A stretch of DNA of 64,000 bases from Dehalococcoidia bacterium (lineage in GTDB: Bacteria; Chloroflexota; Dehalococcoidia; Tepidiformales; Tepidiformaceae). The notes beneath the pieces are model-generated. The model was given only the letters and a program-made list of their open reading frames with translations, was not told the DNA's origin and made no database searches. Both the position numbers and the translations under genes were made by a program. The stretch is taken from assembly GCA_022826585.1 (NCBI GenBank), contig JAJDUR010000048.1, positions 1 to 64,000 of the forward strand, read 5' to 3'. Shown here piece after piece: positions 39,926-49,600 of the stretch (position 1 is the first letter of the stretch; every line of letters begins with the position of its first letter).

Positions 39926-40956
39926 GCATCGCCTCGAGCGTGGCGGCGGTCCCGGGCTGGTGGCCCCGGGTGATCGCAGTCGTGGCGATCCTCGGGGCGC
40001 TCGCCGCCCTCGCCGTCGCCCACCTGAGCGTGGGCGAGCCGCTGGTGGCGCCCGCGGACCTTCCCGGCGTCCTCATGGGCGATTCCGGCGACCGGATCGA
40101 ACAACTGGTGGTCCGTGAGCTGCGGGTGCCGCGGCTGCTCCTGGCGCTGCTTGCGGGCGCGGGGTTCGGGCTCTCCGGGGCGATCCTCCAGATCGTGCTG
40201 CGGAATCCGCTGGCCTCGCCCGAGTTGCTCGGCGTGTCGGCGGGGGCGTCGCTGGCGATGGCCGCCATCCTGCTGCTGAACGCGCCCGTCCTGTTCGCGC
40301 TTCATCCCGTCGTGGCGCTTGCCGGGGGCCTCGGCGGAGGCCTGATCGTCCTCGCGACATCGCGGGGAGCGCGAACGCCGCTGGAGGCCGCGCTCATCGG
40401 CGTCGCCGTCGCGGCGCTCCTCAACGGCGCTATCCTCGCCATCATCAGCCTGGCGGCTTCATCCGGCGCCGTGCGGGTGTTCTTCCTCTTCACGGTCGGC
40501 AACCTCGCGAACAGGACCTGGGATCACGTCGATCTCGTGTGGCCCTGGGTGATCGCGGGCATTCCCGCGGCCTTCCTCCTCGCCCGGGGCGCGAATGTGC
40601 TCCAGCTGCACGAGGATGTCGCCTCGTCGCTGGGGATGCCGGCAAGGCGCATGCGCCTCGTCTTCGTGGCACTGGCCGCTCTGCTCATCGGGAGCCTTGT
40701 GGCCGTGGCCGGCCCCATCGCCTGGGTTGGGCTGCTGACGCCCCACATCGCTCGCCTGATCGTCCCGCGGCCGGATGCGCGGCTGCTCTTTCCGCTCGCC
40801 ACGGTAGTCGGAGCGCTTCTCGTCCTCGCGTCGGACGTCCTCTCCAAGGTCCTCCTCTACCCGCGCGAGATTCCCGTGGGGCTGTGCGCGACCCTCCTGG
40901 CCGCCCCGATGATCCTCCTGCTCCTCCGCCGTACCAGCCTGGGACTGAACCGCTAA
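39922..40956 (+). CDS. FecCD-family iron ABC transporter permease
   Basis: VRELRVPRLLLALLAGAGFGLSGAILQIVLRNPLASPELLGVSAGASLAM; VAGPIAWVGLLTPHIARLIV. TTG start, 4-nt overlap. Confidence 0.94.
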   Translation: MSIASSVAAVPGWWPRVIAVVAILGALAALAVAHLSVGEPLVAPADLPGVLMGDSGDRIEQLVVRELRVPRLLLALLAGAGFGLSGAILQIVLRNPLASPELLGVSAGASLAMAAILLLNAPVLFALHPVVALAGGLGGGLIVLATSRGARTPLEAALIGVAVAALLNGAILAIISLAASSGAVRVFFLFTVGNLANRTWDHVDLVWPWVIAGIPAAFLLARGANVLQLHEDVASSLGMPARRMRLVFVALAALLIGSLVAVAGPIAWVGLLTPHIARLIVPRPDARLLFPLATVVGALLVLASDVLSKVLLYPREIPVGLCATLLAAPMILLLLRRTSLGLNR

Positions 40957-40957
40957 C

Positions 40958-41983
40958 GTGACATCGGCGCGTTCGTTCGCGGCCCTCACGCTGCTCGTGG
41001 CTATCGCGGCTGCCGTGCTCTTCGTCCTCCACCTGGGACTGGGCACCGTCTGGATACCACCGAACCGCGTCGTCCTCGCCCTGCTGGATCGACCGGCGGA
41101 CCCAACGGACCTGACGATCGTTCGGGAGCTGCGGCTGCCTCGCGCGATTCTCGGGCTTCTGGTGGGCTGCATGCTGGGTCTCTCCGGGGCATTGCTCCAG
41201 GTCGTCATGCGCAATCGCCTCGCCGAGCCGGGCCTCACCGGCGTCTCCACGGGGGGCATTCTCGCGGCGGTCCTCTTCCTCGCGGGCACGTGGGGACTGC
41301 CTTCGCCCGGCCAGCTGCTGCCGTTCGTCGTGCTCGTGGGCGCCCTGGCGGGAGGAGCCCTGGTGCTCGTCGTCAGTTCGGTGCGCGGACGCATCGATCC
41401 CCTGCGGCTAATCCTCACCGCGGTCATCGTCAACGCCGTCCTCGGGTCGCTGACCTCGATCGTCATGCTGAGCTCCCAGCAGGCGCTTGGCGGGATCCTC
41501 TCCTGGCTCATCGGGTCGCTGAACGGCCGCGTCTGGGACGATGTCTGGCTTGCGCTGCCGTGGGCCGCCGCCGGCATCCCGGCGGGGTTGCTGGCTGCCC
41601 GTGCCGCCAACCTCCTCCAGCTCGACGACGAATCCAGCCGCGCGCTCGGCCTCCCTTTGCAGCCTGCCCGGGTCGCGCTCTTCGGCCTCGCCGCGGCCCT
41701 GGCCGCCGGGGCTGTGAGCGTCTCGGGAGCCATCGCCTTCGTGGGCCTGATGGCCCCCAATGCCGCGCGCGTCATCGCCGGCGCCGACGCCCGTCGCGTC
41801 CTGCCCCTGGCCGCGCTCATCGGCTGCGTGCTCCTGCTGGCGGCCGACCTCGTTGCCCAGTCGCTCTCCATCAAGCCGCCGATCCCGTCCTCGTCGGCTC
41901 GCGTAGGCCTTCCCGTCGGGGCCGTGCTGGCCGTCTTCGGGGCGCCACTGCTCATCACCCTTATTCGGAGGAGCATTCGATGA
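40958..41983 (+). CDS. FecCD-family iron ABC transporter permease
   Basis: VRELRLPRAILGLLVGCMLGLSGALLQVVMRNRLAEPGLTGVSTGGIL; VSGAIAFVGLMAPNAARVIAG. GTG start. Confidence 0.94.
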   Translation: MTSARSFAALTLLVAIAAAVLFVLHLGLGTVWIPPNRVVLALLDRPADPTDLTIVRELRLPRAILGLLVGCMLGLSGALLQVVMRNRLAEPGLTGVSTGGILAAVLFLAGTWGLPSPGQLLPFVVLVGALAGGALVLVVSSVRGRIDPLRLILTAVIVNAVLGSLTSIVMLSSQQALGGILSWLIGSLNGRVWDDVWLALPWAAAGIPAGLLAARAANLLQLDDESSRALGLPLQPARVALFGLAAALAAGAVSVSGAIAFVGLMAPNAARVIAGADARRVLPLAALIGCVLLLAADLVAQSLSIKPPIPSSSARVGLPVGAVLAVFGAPLLITLIRRSIR

Positions 41984-42777
41984 ACGACGTCGAACCCATC
42001 AGACTGGGACAGGTCAGCGCCGGCTACGGGCAGCGGATGGTGCTCGACGGCCTCGACCTGGGGCTGCAACACGGCACGCTCACCGCCATTGTCGGGCCCA
42101 ACGGGTCGGGGAAATCCACCGTGATCCGGGCGATGGCCCGGCTGCTTCCGGCGCGGAGCGGGGTCGTATTGCTCGACGGGCAGGACATCCGCAGCCTCGG
42201 ATCGCGCGACATCGCCCGCCTGGTATCCGTCCTTCCCCAATCGCCATCGAGCCCACCGGGGCTCACGGTTCGTGAGCTCGTCGAGCTGGGGCGCTTTCCC
42301 CACACCGGGCTGTTCGGACGGTTCGGCGTCGAGGGCGCGATGGCGGTGGAGTCAGCGCTCACGCTCACGGGTTTGACCGACTTCGCCGAGCGTCCCATCG
42401 ACGAACTCTCCGGCGGCGAACGGCAGCGGGCCTGGGTCGCGCTCGCGCTCGCGCAGGGCGCCAGCACGCTCCTCCTGGACGAGCCGACCACCTTCCTCGA
42501 CGTCCGGCATCAGTTCGAGGTTCTCGACCTGGTTGCGTCCCTCTGCACGAGCCGCGACATGACCGTGGTCATGGTGCTCCACGACCTCGTGCATGCGGCG
42601 AACTATGCGGACCGCGTCGTCGTTGTGGACGACGGCCGCATCGTGGCGGACGGTGCGCCCTCCGCGGTGCTCACTGTCGAGCTGATGCGGACGGTGTTCG
42701 GCGTGGCGGCGAAGATCTTCACCGACCCTGAATCCGGTCGGGTGTTTTGCCTGCCAATCGGCACCGGCGCGGGTTGA
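41980..42777 (+). CDS. Iron-siderophore-type ABC transporter ATP-binding protein
   Basis: LTAIVGPNGSGKSTVIRAMARLLPARSGVVLLDGQDIRSLGSRDIARLVSVLPQ; ELSGGERQRAWVALALAQGASTLLLDEPTTFLD. ATGA overlap. Confidence 0.95.
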   Translation: MNDVEPIRLGQVSAGYGQRMVLDGLDLGLQHGTLTAIVGPNGSGKSTVIRAMARLLPARSGVVLLDGQDIRSLGSRDIARLVSVLPQSPSSPPGLTVRELVELGRFPHTGLFGRFGVEGAMAVESALTLTGLTDFAERPIDELSGGERQRAWVALALAQGASTLLLDEPTTFLDVRHQFEVLDLVASLCTSRDMTVVMVLHDLVHAANYADRVVVVDDGRIVADGAPSAVLTVELMRTVFGVAAKIFTDPESGRVFCLPIGTGAG

Positions 42778-42992
42778 TCGCCAGGCCCCCGGCAGCCACG
42801 CAAACCGCCGGCGAGGCTCCCTTGTGTCGACAACTCCACGGGTCCGCCGATGGGGTCGCACCGCGTTCAGCGGGGCGGGTCGTTTCTCTGCCACGTCTCC
42901 TACTCGGCGATGATGCGGCCGCGCAACTCCGCCTCGCGGTCGAGCACCTGGTTGGACCCGAGCTCGATCCGCACCATGTTTGGCGGCCCCCG

Positions 42993-43376
42993 CTAGGGGA
43001 TCACCAGTTCCCAGCCGATGCGCAGGTTGGAGCAGGTGTCGTTGATGCGCGGGTTCGCCGCCATGAGCGCCGCCGTGGTCACGCCGTGGTCCTGGGCGAT
43101 GCGCCAGCACACGTCGCCCGGCCTGACCGTGTAGACCGCCCCTCGCGAACCCGTTGGAGTTGCGGATGGACGGGCGGGAGTGGTGGGCGCAGGGGTCGTT
43201 GGTTCGGGCGTCGGAGTCCTCCGCGTCGCCGGGACAGGCACCTCCCTGGGTGTCGCCGGTGGCTCCGAGCCGATGTTGGGCGGGGCGGTGGACGGCCCAC
43301 CTGAGTAGCACGCCGAGAGAGAGGCAAGCGCCGCGAGGACCAGAGCGACGGACAGCCCCCGGGTGAACCACCTCAT
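42993..43376 (-). CDS. LysM-domain lipoprotein
   Basis: MRWFTRGLSVALVLAALASLSACYSGG lipobox; Pro/Thr linker; YTVRPGDVCWRIAQDHGVTTAALMAANPRINDTCSNLRIGWELVIP. Confidence 0.88.
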   Translation of the reverse strand: MRWFTRGLSVALVLAALASLSACYSGGPSTAPPNIGSEPPATPREVPVPATRRTPTPEPTTPAPTTPARPSATPTGSRGAVYTVRPGDVCWRIAQDHGVTTAALMAANPRINDTCSNLRIGWELVIP

Positions 43377-43607
43377 ACCTCCTCCTTCCGGGGCTGCGCC
43401 TCCCCCGCCGCGTGGCGGCAGCACCCGTACAGCAGGACCCTAGCAACGCGCTGCTCGAATTACCCCGTCCGTTTTGAGCAGTCGGCAAGCCTGGTTGCGT
43501 CCGCCTTGCACACCCCGGCAGGCGAAGTCCCCGGCGCATCAAGCCGGCTCGTGCCGGGCCCCCGCCGGACCAGGCGTCTCCCGCGACGTCAGGTGCTCGG
43601 TGTGGCG

Positions 43608-46600
43608 TCAGGCGTTCTTCGGCTGCACCCAGAAGCGCCGCCGCTCGAAGGGGTAGCCGGGAAGCGCGATCCGTCGCCGCTTCTCTCCCGCGAACAGGCT
43701 CGCGAAGTCCACGTCGAGCCCTTCTTCGTACGCCCTCGCCGCCTCCTCCGCGACTCCGCTTCCCTCCTCGGACCGGTCAGGCGCGACGGGATTGTCCGCA
43801 GACGCCAGCGCTTCCAGCCCCTCCCGAAGCGACGCGGCGTCCCGGAACGTGAGCCCCACGCGATGGGCGAAGTGCCGCCGTCCCACGCTTGCCGTGTAGG
43901 CCATGTCCGAAAGGAGCGCGTCGGTCGCCGAGCCCGCAGCCGCGAGATCGGCGCTCCTTCCCTCGAGCCAGCCGAGGTATCGCGCCGCGAGCGCTCGCAG
44001 CGCGCCCTCGGAGCGGGCCGAAAGGGGCAGGAACCTCGTCGCGCTCGCCTCGGTCCCGGCCGCCGCGTCCTCGCCCTCGGCGGAAACGGCGGCTTCCGGC
44101 TCGTTGTAACCCTCGACCACGAGGTGGGCGTTCGCACCCGAGATCGCGAACGCGTTGATCGCGGCGAGCGGTGGCCGTTCTGGATTCGCCGGCCATGTCG
44201 TGGCCTCAACCGTCACCTCGACGGGCGCACGCTCCCAGTCGATCTCCGGGTTCGGGTTCTCGAAATGCAGGTGCCGCGGGATGACGCCTCGCTTCATCGC
44301 CAGCACGGTCTTGATGAGACCGGCAACCGACGCCGCCGACTCCAAATGGCCGATATTCGTCTTCACCGACCCCATCAGCAGCGGTTGGTCCGCCTCCCGC
44401 CCTCGTCCGAAGACGGCCGTCACCGCGTTCATCTCCGCCGCATCCCCCATCTCCGTCCCCGCGCCGTGCGCCTCCAGGTAGTCGATGTCCGCCGGCGCGA
44501 CACCCGCGCGCGACAGCGCGTCCTCAATGGCCCGCACCTGCGCCGGCCCGCTCGGCACGGTCAGTCCCAGGCCGGCGCCGTTCTGGTTCACCGCCGAGCC
44601 CCGGATGACGCCCCAGATGCGGTCGCCGTCCGCCTCCGCGTCGCTCAGCCGCTTCAGCATCACCATGCCGCTGCCCTCGCCGCGCACGTATCCGTCCGCG
44701 GAGGCGTCGAAGGGAGCGCACCGCCCGCTCGTCGAGAGCATCCCCGCCTCGTCGAGGAATCGCATCGTGGAGGTCGCGAGGACCGCATTGGCGCCCCCCG
44801 CCAGGGCAAGGTCGATCTCCCCGCGCTCCAGGGCCACGACCGCCTGGTGGACCGCCACCAGCGACCCGGCGCAGGCGAGGTCGACCGGCACCGCCGGGCC
44901 CTCCAGCCCCAGCGCGAAGGCCACCCGCCCGACGGCAACGCCAGTATTCGTGCCGTAGTAGCTGTCCTCCCGCCCGGCCGCCGCCACGACGCGCCGGTAC
45001 TCGCCGTTGCCGAGGCCGGCGAAGACGCCCGTTCGGCTCCCCTTCAGGCCATCGGGGTCCATCCCGGCGTCCTCGATCGCCCCCCAGCTCGTCTCCAGGA
45101 GGAGGCGCTGCTGCGGGTCCATCGCCCGCGCGTCGATCGGCTGGATGCGGAAGAAGCTCGCGTCGAACTCGTCGAGGCGGTTCAGGAAGCCCCCCCTCCG
45201 GTACATCGCGCTCTCGGCCTTCGGGTCCCCCGCCACCCCGTCCCAGGCCCCGGCATCGCGCCGTCCATCCGTGACCGCGCTTCCCCCGCTCTCCAGCAGC
45301 TCCCAGAAGGCATCGAGGTCCTCCCCGCCGGGGAAGCGGCAGGCCATCCCCACGATGGCGATCCCCTCGCCCGCCTCCACCGCGGAGCGCCGCGCCGCCG
45401 GAGCAGGTTCCGTCGATGGCGCCGGGGCCTCGCTCGTGTCGCCGAGCTCCTCGGCCAGGTGTCGCGCGAGCCCCGCAACGCTCGGGTAGTCGAACACGAT
45501 GGTGTTCGAGGCCACGTACTCCCCGTCGAACGCGCGGTTCATCCGGTTCCGCAGCTCGACCGCCATCAGCGAGTCCATCCCCAGGTCGGCGAAGTCCACG
45601 GACGGAAGCGGCGCCGTCGCGAGGCGCATCACCGCTTGCAGTTCTCCCTGCAGGAAGGTGATGAGCGCCTGCTCCCGGTCCTCCGGCGACGCGTACCGCA
45701 GGCCCGCCAACAGGTCGGCCTGCGAGTCGCCTCCCTCGTCACCGCCCTCCGTCGAGGCCAGCAGGTGCTCCAGCAGCGGCGATCGCTGCTCGATGTTCTC
45801 GGAGAACACCTGCCAGTCCAGCGAGGCCACCAGGCCGGTCGTCGCGTCCTGCCGCAGAAGGCGTTCCAGCGCCTGCAGCCCCTGCTGCGAATTGATCCAG
45901 CCCGTGCCTACCGCCTCGAGCTGCCGCCCGATCCGTTGTCGCTGCTCCTCGGCCTCCCCGATACCCTCCCACGCCCCCCAGGCGATCGCCTGCCCCGGCA
46001 GGCCCAGCGCGCGGCGGTGGCCGGCGAGCTGATCGAGGAAGGCATTGGCGGCGGAGTGGTTCGCCTGCCCCGGGTTGCCCAGCACGCCCGCCACGCTCGA
46101 GAACAGCACGAACAGGTCCAGGTCGCGGTCGAGCGTCGCGCGATGCAGGTGCCAGGCCCCCAGCACCTTCGGCCACAGCACGTCCTCGAAGCTCTCCCAG
46201 GTCTGGTTCGTGAGCGCCGCGTCCGAGAGCACGCCCACGCTGTGGATGACCCCCGCGAGCGGCGGCAGCGACTCGTCGATGCGCGCCAGCATCGCGTCGA
46301 TGGCCTCGGAGTCGGTCACGTCCGCCAGCTCTACCTCCAGCCGCACCCCTCGCGCCCGCAGCGCCGCGATCGCCTCCACCGCCTCGGCGTCCGGATCGCG
46401 ACGCCCGTTCAGCACGATCACGCCCGCGCCCCGGTCCGCCAGCCACCCCGCCACGGCGCAGCCGATACCGCCGAGGCCGCCCGTCACGAGGTAGGTCCGG
46501 TCCCCGCGCAGCTCTCCCGTCTCGAGTGCCGAGTTGGTCAGCACGATCTTCCCGATGTGCCGCGCCGCCCGCATGTACTTGATCGCCGCCTCCGATTCCG

Positions 46601-49600
46601 CGAGCGGCCACCTGATGCGGTTCAGCGGCGCCAGCTCGCCCGCCTCCACGCGCTCCATCACCCGACGCAGGGCTGCGCCCGGGATAGCCGGCTCCTCTTC
46701 CTTCAGGATCTCCACGGTGAGGATGGAGTACGACACGTCCGGGCGCGCCGCGGCCATCTCCTCTTCCGTGAAGTTGTCGACGCGCGCCATCTCGGCGAAG
46801 CGCCCGCCCTCCTTCAGGCACGAGAGGCTCGCATCGATGAACCCCGGGCCCGTGAGGCTGTTCAGCACCACGTCAACCCCTTCGCCGTCCGTGGCCTCGA
46901 GGATTTGCTCGGCGAACGCCGTCTGGCGGCTGTCGAAGACGTGCTCTACCCCCAGCGACCGGAGGTAGGCCTGCTTCGGCGCGCTCGCCGTGGCGAACAC
47001 CTCCGCTCCCGCGACCTGCGCCAGCTGCACGGCCGCCAACCCCACGCCACCTGCCGCCGCGTGGATCAGGACGCGATCCCCTGCCGTCAACTGTGCGTAC
47101 TCGAACGAGAGCGCCGCCGAGACGAACGCCATCGGGAACGTCGCAAGCGCGTCCAGGGGGATGCCCTCTGGGACCTTCACGATCAGGTCCTCCACCACCA
47201 CCGCCTCCGACCGGAAGGTGGCCAGCCCCAGCCCGGCCACTCGGTCCCCCACCGCGACCGTCGAAACCTCGTCACCCACCTCGATCACGCGCCCGCAGAG
47301 CTCGCCGCCCAGTTCGTCCTCGAAGGTCCCCAGCGCGACGAACATGTCACGGAAGTTCAGCCCGAGGGCCTCGATCGCCACCCGTACCTCGCGCGGCTGC
47401 AGCGGCCGCTCCGGCAGCGGTTCGATCCGGAGCTGTTCGAGCGCGCCCCCCGCATCGGGCTTGATCGTCCAACCCGTCTGCTCCGGCAGCGGCAGCCGCG
47501 CGGGAACGTCGGCGAGCCGCACGAGCCGCGCCGCCTGCCGGTATCCCGACCGGTAGGCGATGTGTGTCTCCTCGTCCGGGTAGAGCAGCTCGTTGACGAT
47601 GTCGGCCGGCGAGGTCTCCGTCCCCGGGTCGAGGTCGATCAGGCGCGGCTCGAGCTGGGGCGCCTCCCGCTCGGCCACCTTGCCGAAGCCCCAGAGCAGC
47701 GCCCCGGCCAGCTCTCCCTCGCGCTCCCGCTCCAGCACCTGCCCGCCGCGCGTCAGGAACCACACGCCCTTCGCCGGCATCGCATCCGCGTCGGCGAGGC
47801 CCTGTGTCAGCGCCAGGGCGCTCGCCGTCGCCCGCTGCGCGTCCTCGGCGAGCTCGGTGGTCGTCGAATCCGCCCCATGCCCGTCGAGCGCCACCAGGTG
47901 CACGGCGCCGTGCAGGGGGATGTCGTCGGGCAGTCCCTCGGCCAGCGCCCTCCACGAATCCCGGCTCTCCGCATCCTCCGGTCCGGGCACGACGGTCTGG
48001 TTGTGCGCGGCCAACTCGGCTGCCAGCTTCTCCGCCGCGCCGCCCCCATCCGCGGCCAGGATCCACGCGCCCGCCGGTTCCAGGACCTCCTCCGGCCCCC
48101 GTGCGACGATGATTCCCCTATCCGGCCGGTTAACGGAATCGGGGCCCAGCACCTCCGCCTCCACGAACCCAGCCTCGCCCAGCGCTCGCTTCCACACATC
48201 GGGACCGACCAGCGCATGGTCCGGGCGGTAGTCGTCCGCGTAACGCCACCAGCCGTCCAGCTGCCCGAACGTCATGTCCATCCACCGCAGCCCGCGCATG
48301 GTCTCCAGCGCGACCAGGAGGCCCGAGGGCGCCAGCAGGGCCCGGCAGTTCTCCAGCGTCTCGTTCAGGAAGCGGGTCGCGTGCAACACGTTCGAGGCGA
48401 TGACGAGGTCGTACCCGTGCGGGTCGAACCCCTGCTCGATGGGGTCCTTCTCGATGTCGAGCGCCTGGTAGTCGATGGAAGCCTCGCTCCCGCCGAACAG
48501 GGTCTCCGCCTCCGCGAAGAACCCGGCGGAGATGTCGGTGTAGGTGTAGTCGTAGCGGCCCTCCGGGAGCTCCGGCAGCACCACCGCCGTCGCCGAGCCC
48601 GTCCCCGCCCCGACCTCCAGCACCCGCAGCCGCCGCCCCTCGGGGAGGTCGCGCAGGAGCTCCGTTACGGCGTCCGCCAGCATCCGGTTCGACGCCCGCG
48701 CGAACGGCGCCAGCTTGTACAGGTCCGCGGGGGTCGGATCGCCGCTCCCGAAGAGCAGGGTCAGCGGATCCGCCTCCCCGATGAGGACCTCCGCGAGGGC
48801 CGCGCCGCACCGCCGGAAGAGCCCGATCTCCGTCGTCCCGTGCTCGTACAGCCCCGTGATCTCGTCGGCGAAGGCGATTGCATCGGCTGGCAGGCGCTCC
48901 GGCAGGGGATCGCCCGCGCCGACCTTCACCACGAAGTTGTCCCCCGCTTCCTCCAGCACCCCCGCGGTCGCCAGCATCTCGCACATCCGCCGGAACAACT
49001 TCCCGTGCACCTCCTGCACCTGCAGGCGCTCGCGCAGTACCTCCGGCTCGACCGTCTCGCCTGCCTTCCGCTCCCAGCCCAGCCGCTCGAGCGCGGTGAA
49101 CGCCATCGACCACGCCATTCGCTCCAGGTCGGCGAGCAGCGCCGCACGCCCCTCCGGCTCGACGTTCTCCTCCCGCAGGTACTCCGCGTAGGGCCGCCAC
49201 TCCGCCGCCACCCCCAAAGGCGCCGGCAGGAAGTCGGCGGGTACGATTCCCGGCGGCAGTGGGTGGTCCTCCCAGATGACCTCGTACAGGAGCTCCTGCA
49301 CTCCCTCCGTCCCGGAGAGCAACGCCGCGCGACTCGCGCGCTTGGCCGTGTACCCGTCGAGCCCCCCGATCTCGATGCCGTCGGGCGTGTAGATCCGCAG
49401 GTCGCCGCTGAGCGCCTCGCGCGGCGCGGTTGGCCTTTCCTCCTCCCCGTCTCCGCCGGCCTCCCGCATCCGTGCATGGCAGACCACCCGCTCCGGCAGC
49501 GGCCCCGCCGCCCAGAACCGGTCCCAGGCGAACGGCAGGTAGGTGTCGTCCCCCTCCGCGCCCGAGAGCGTGCGCGCCGCGCCCATCACCTGCAGCAGGC

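Noticed and set aside
42900-42975. 26-codon minus-strand mini-ORF MVRIELGSNQVLDREAELRGRIIAE*
   Set aside because: Looks coding-like but too short, with no ribosome-binding site that I can see; possibly a relic, insufficient support.
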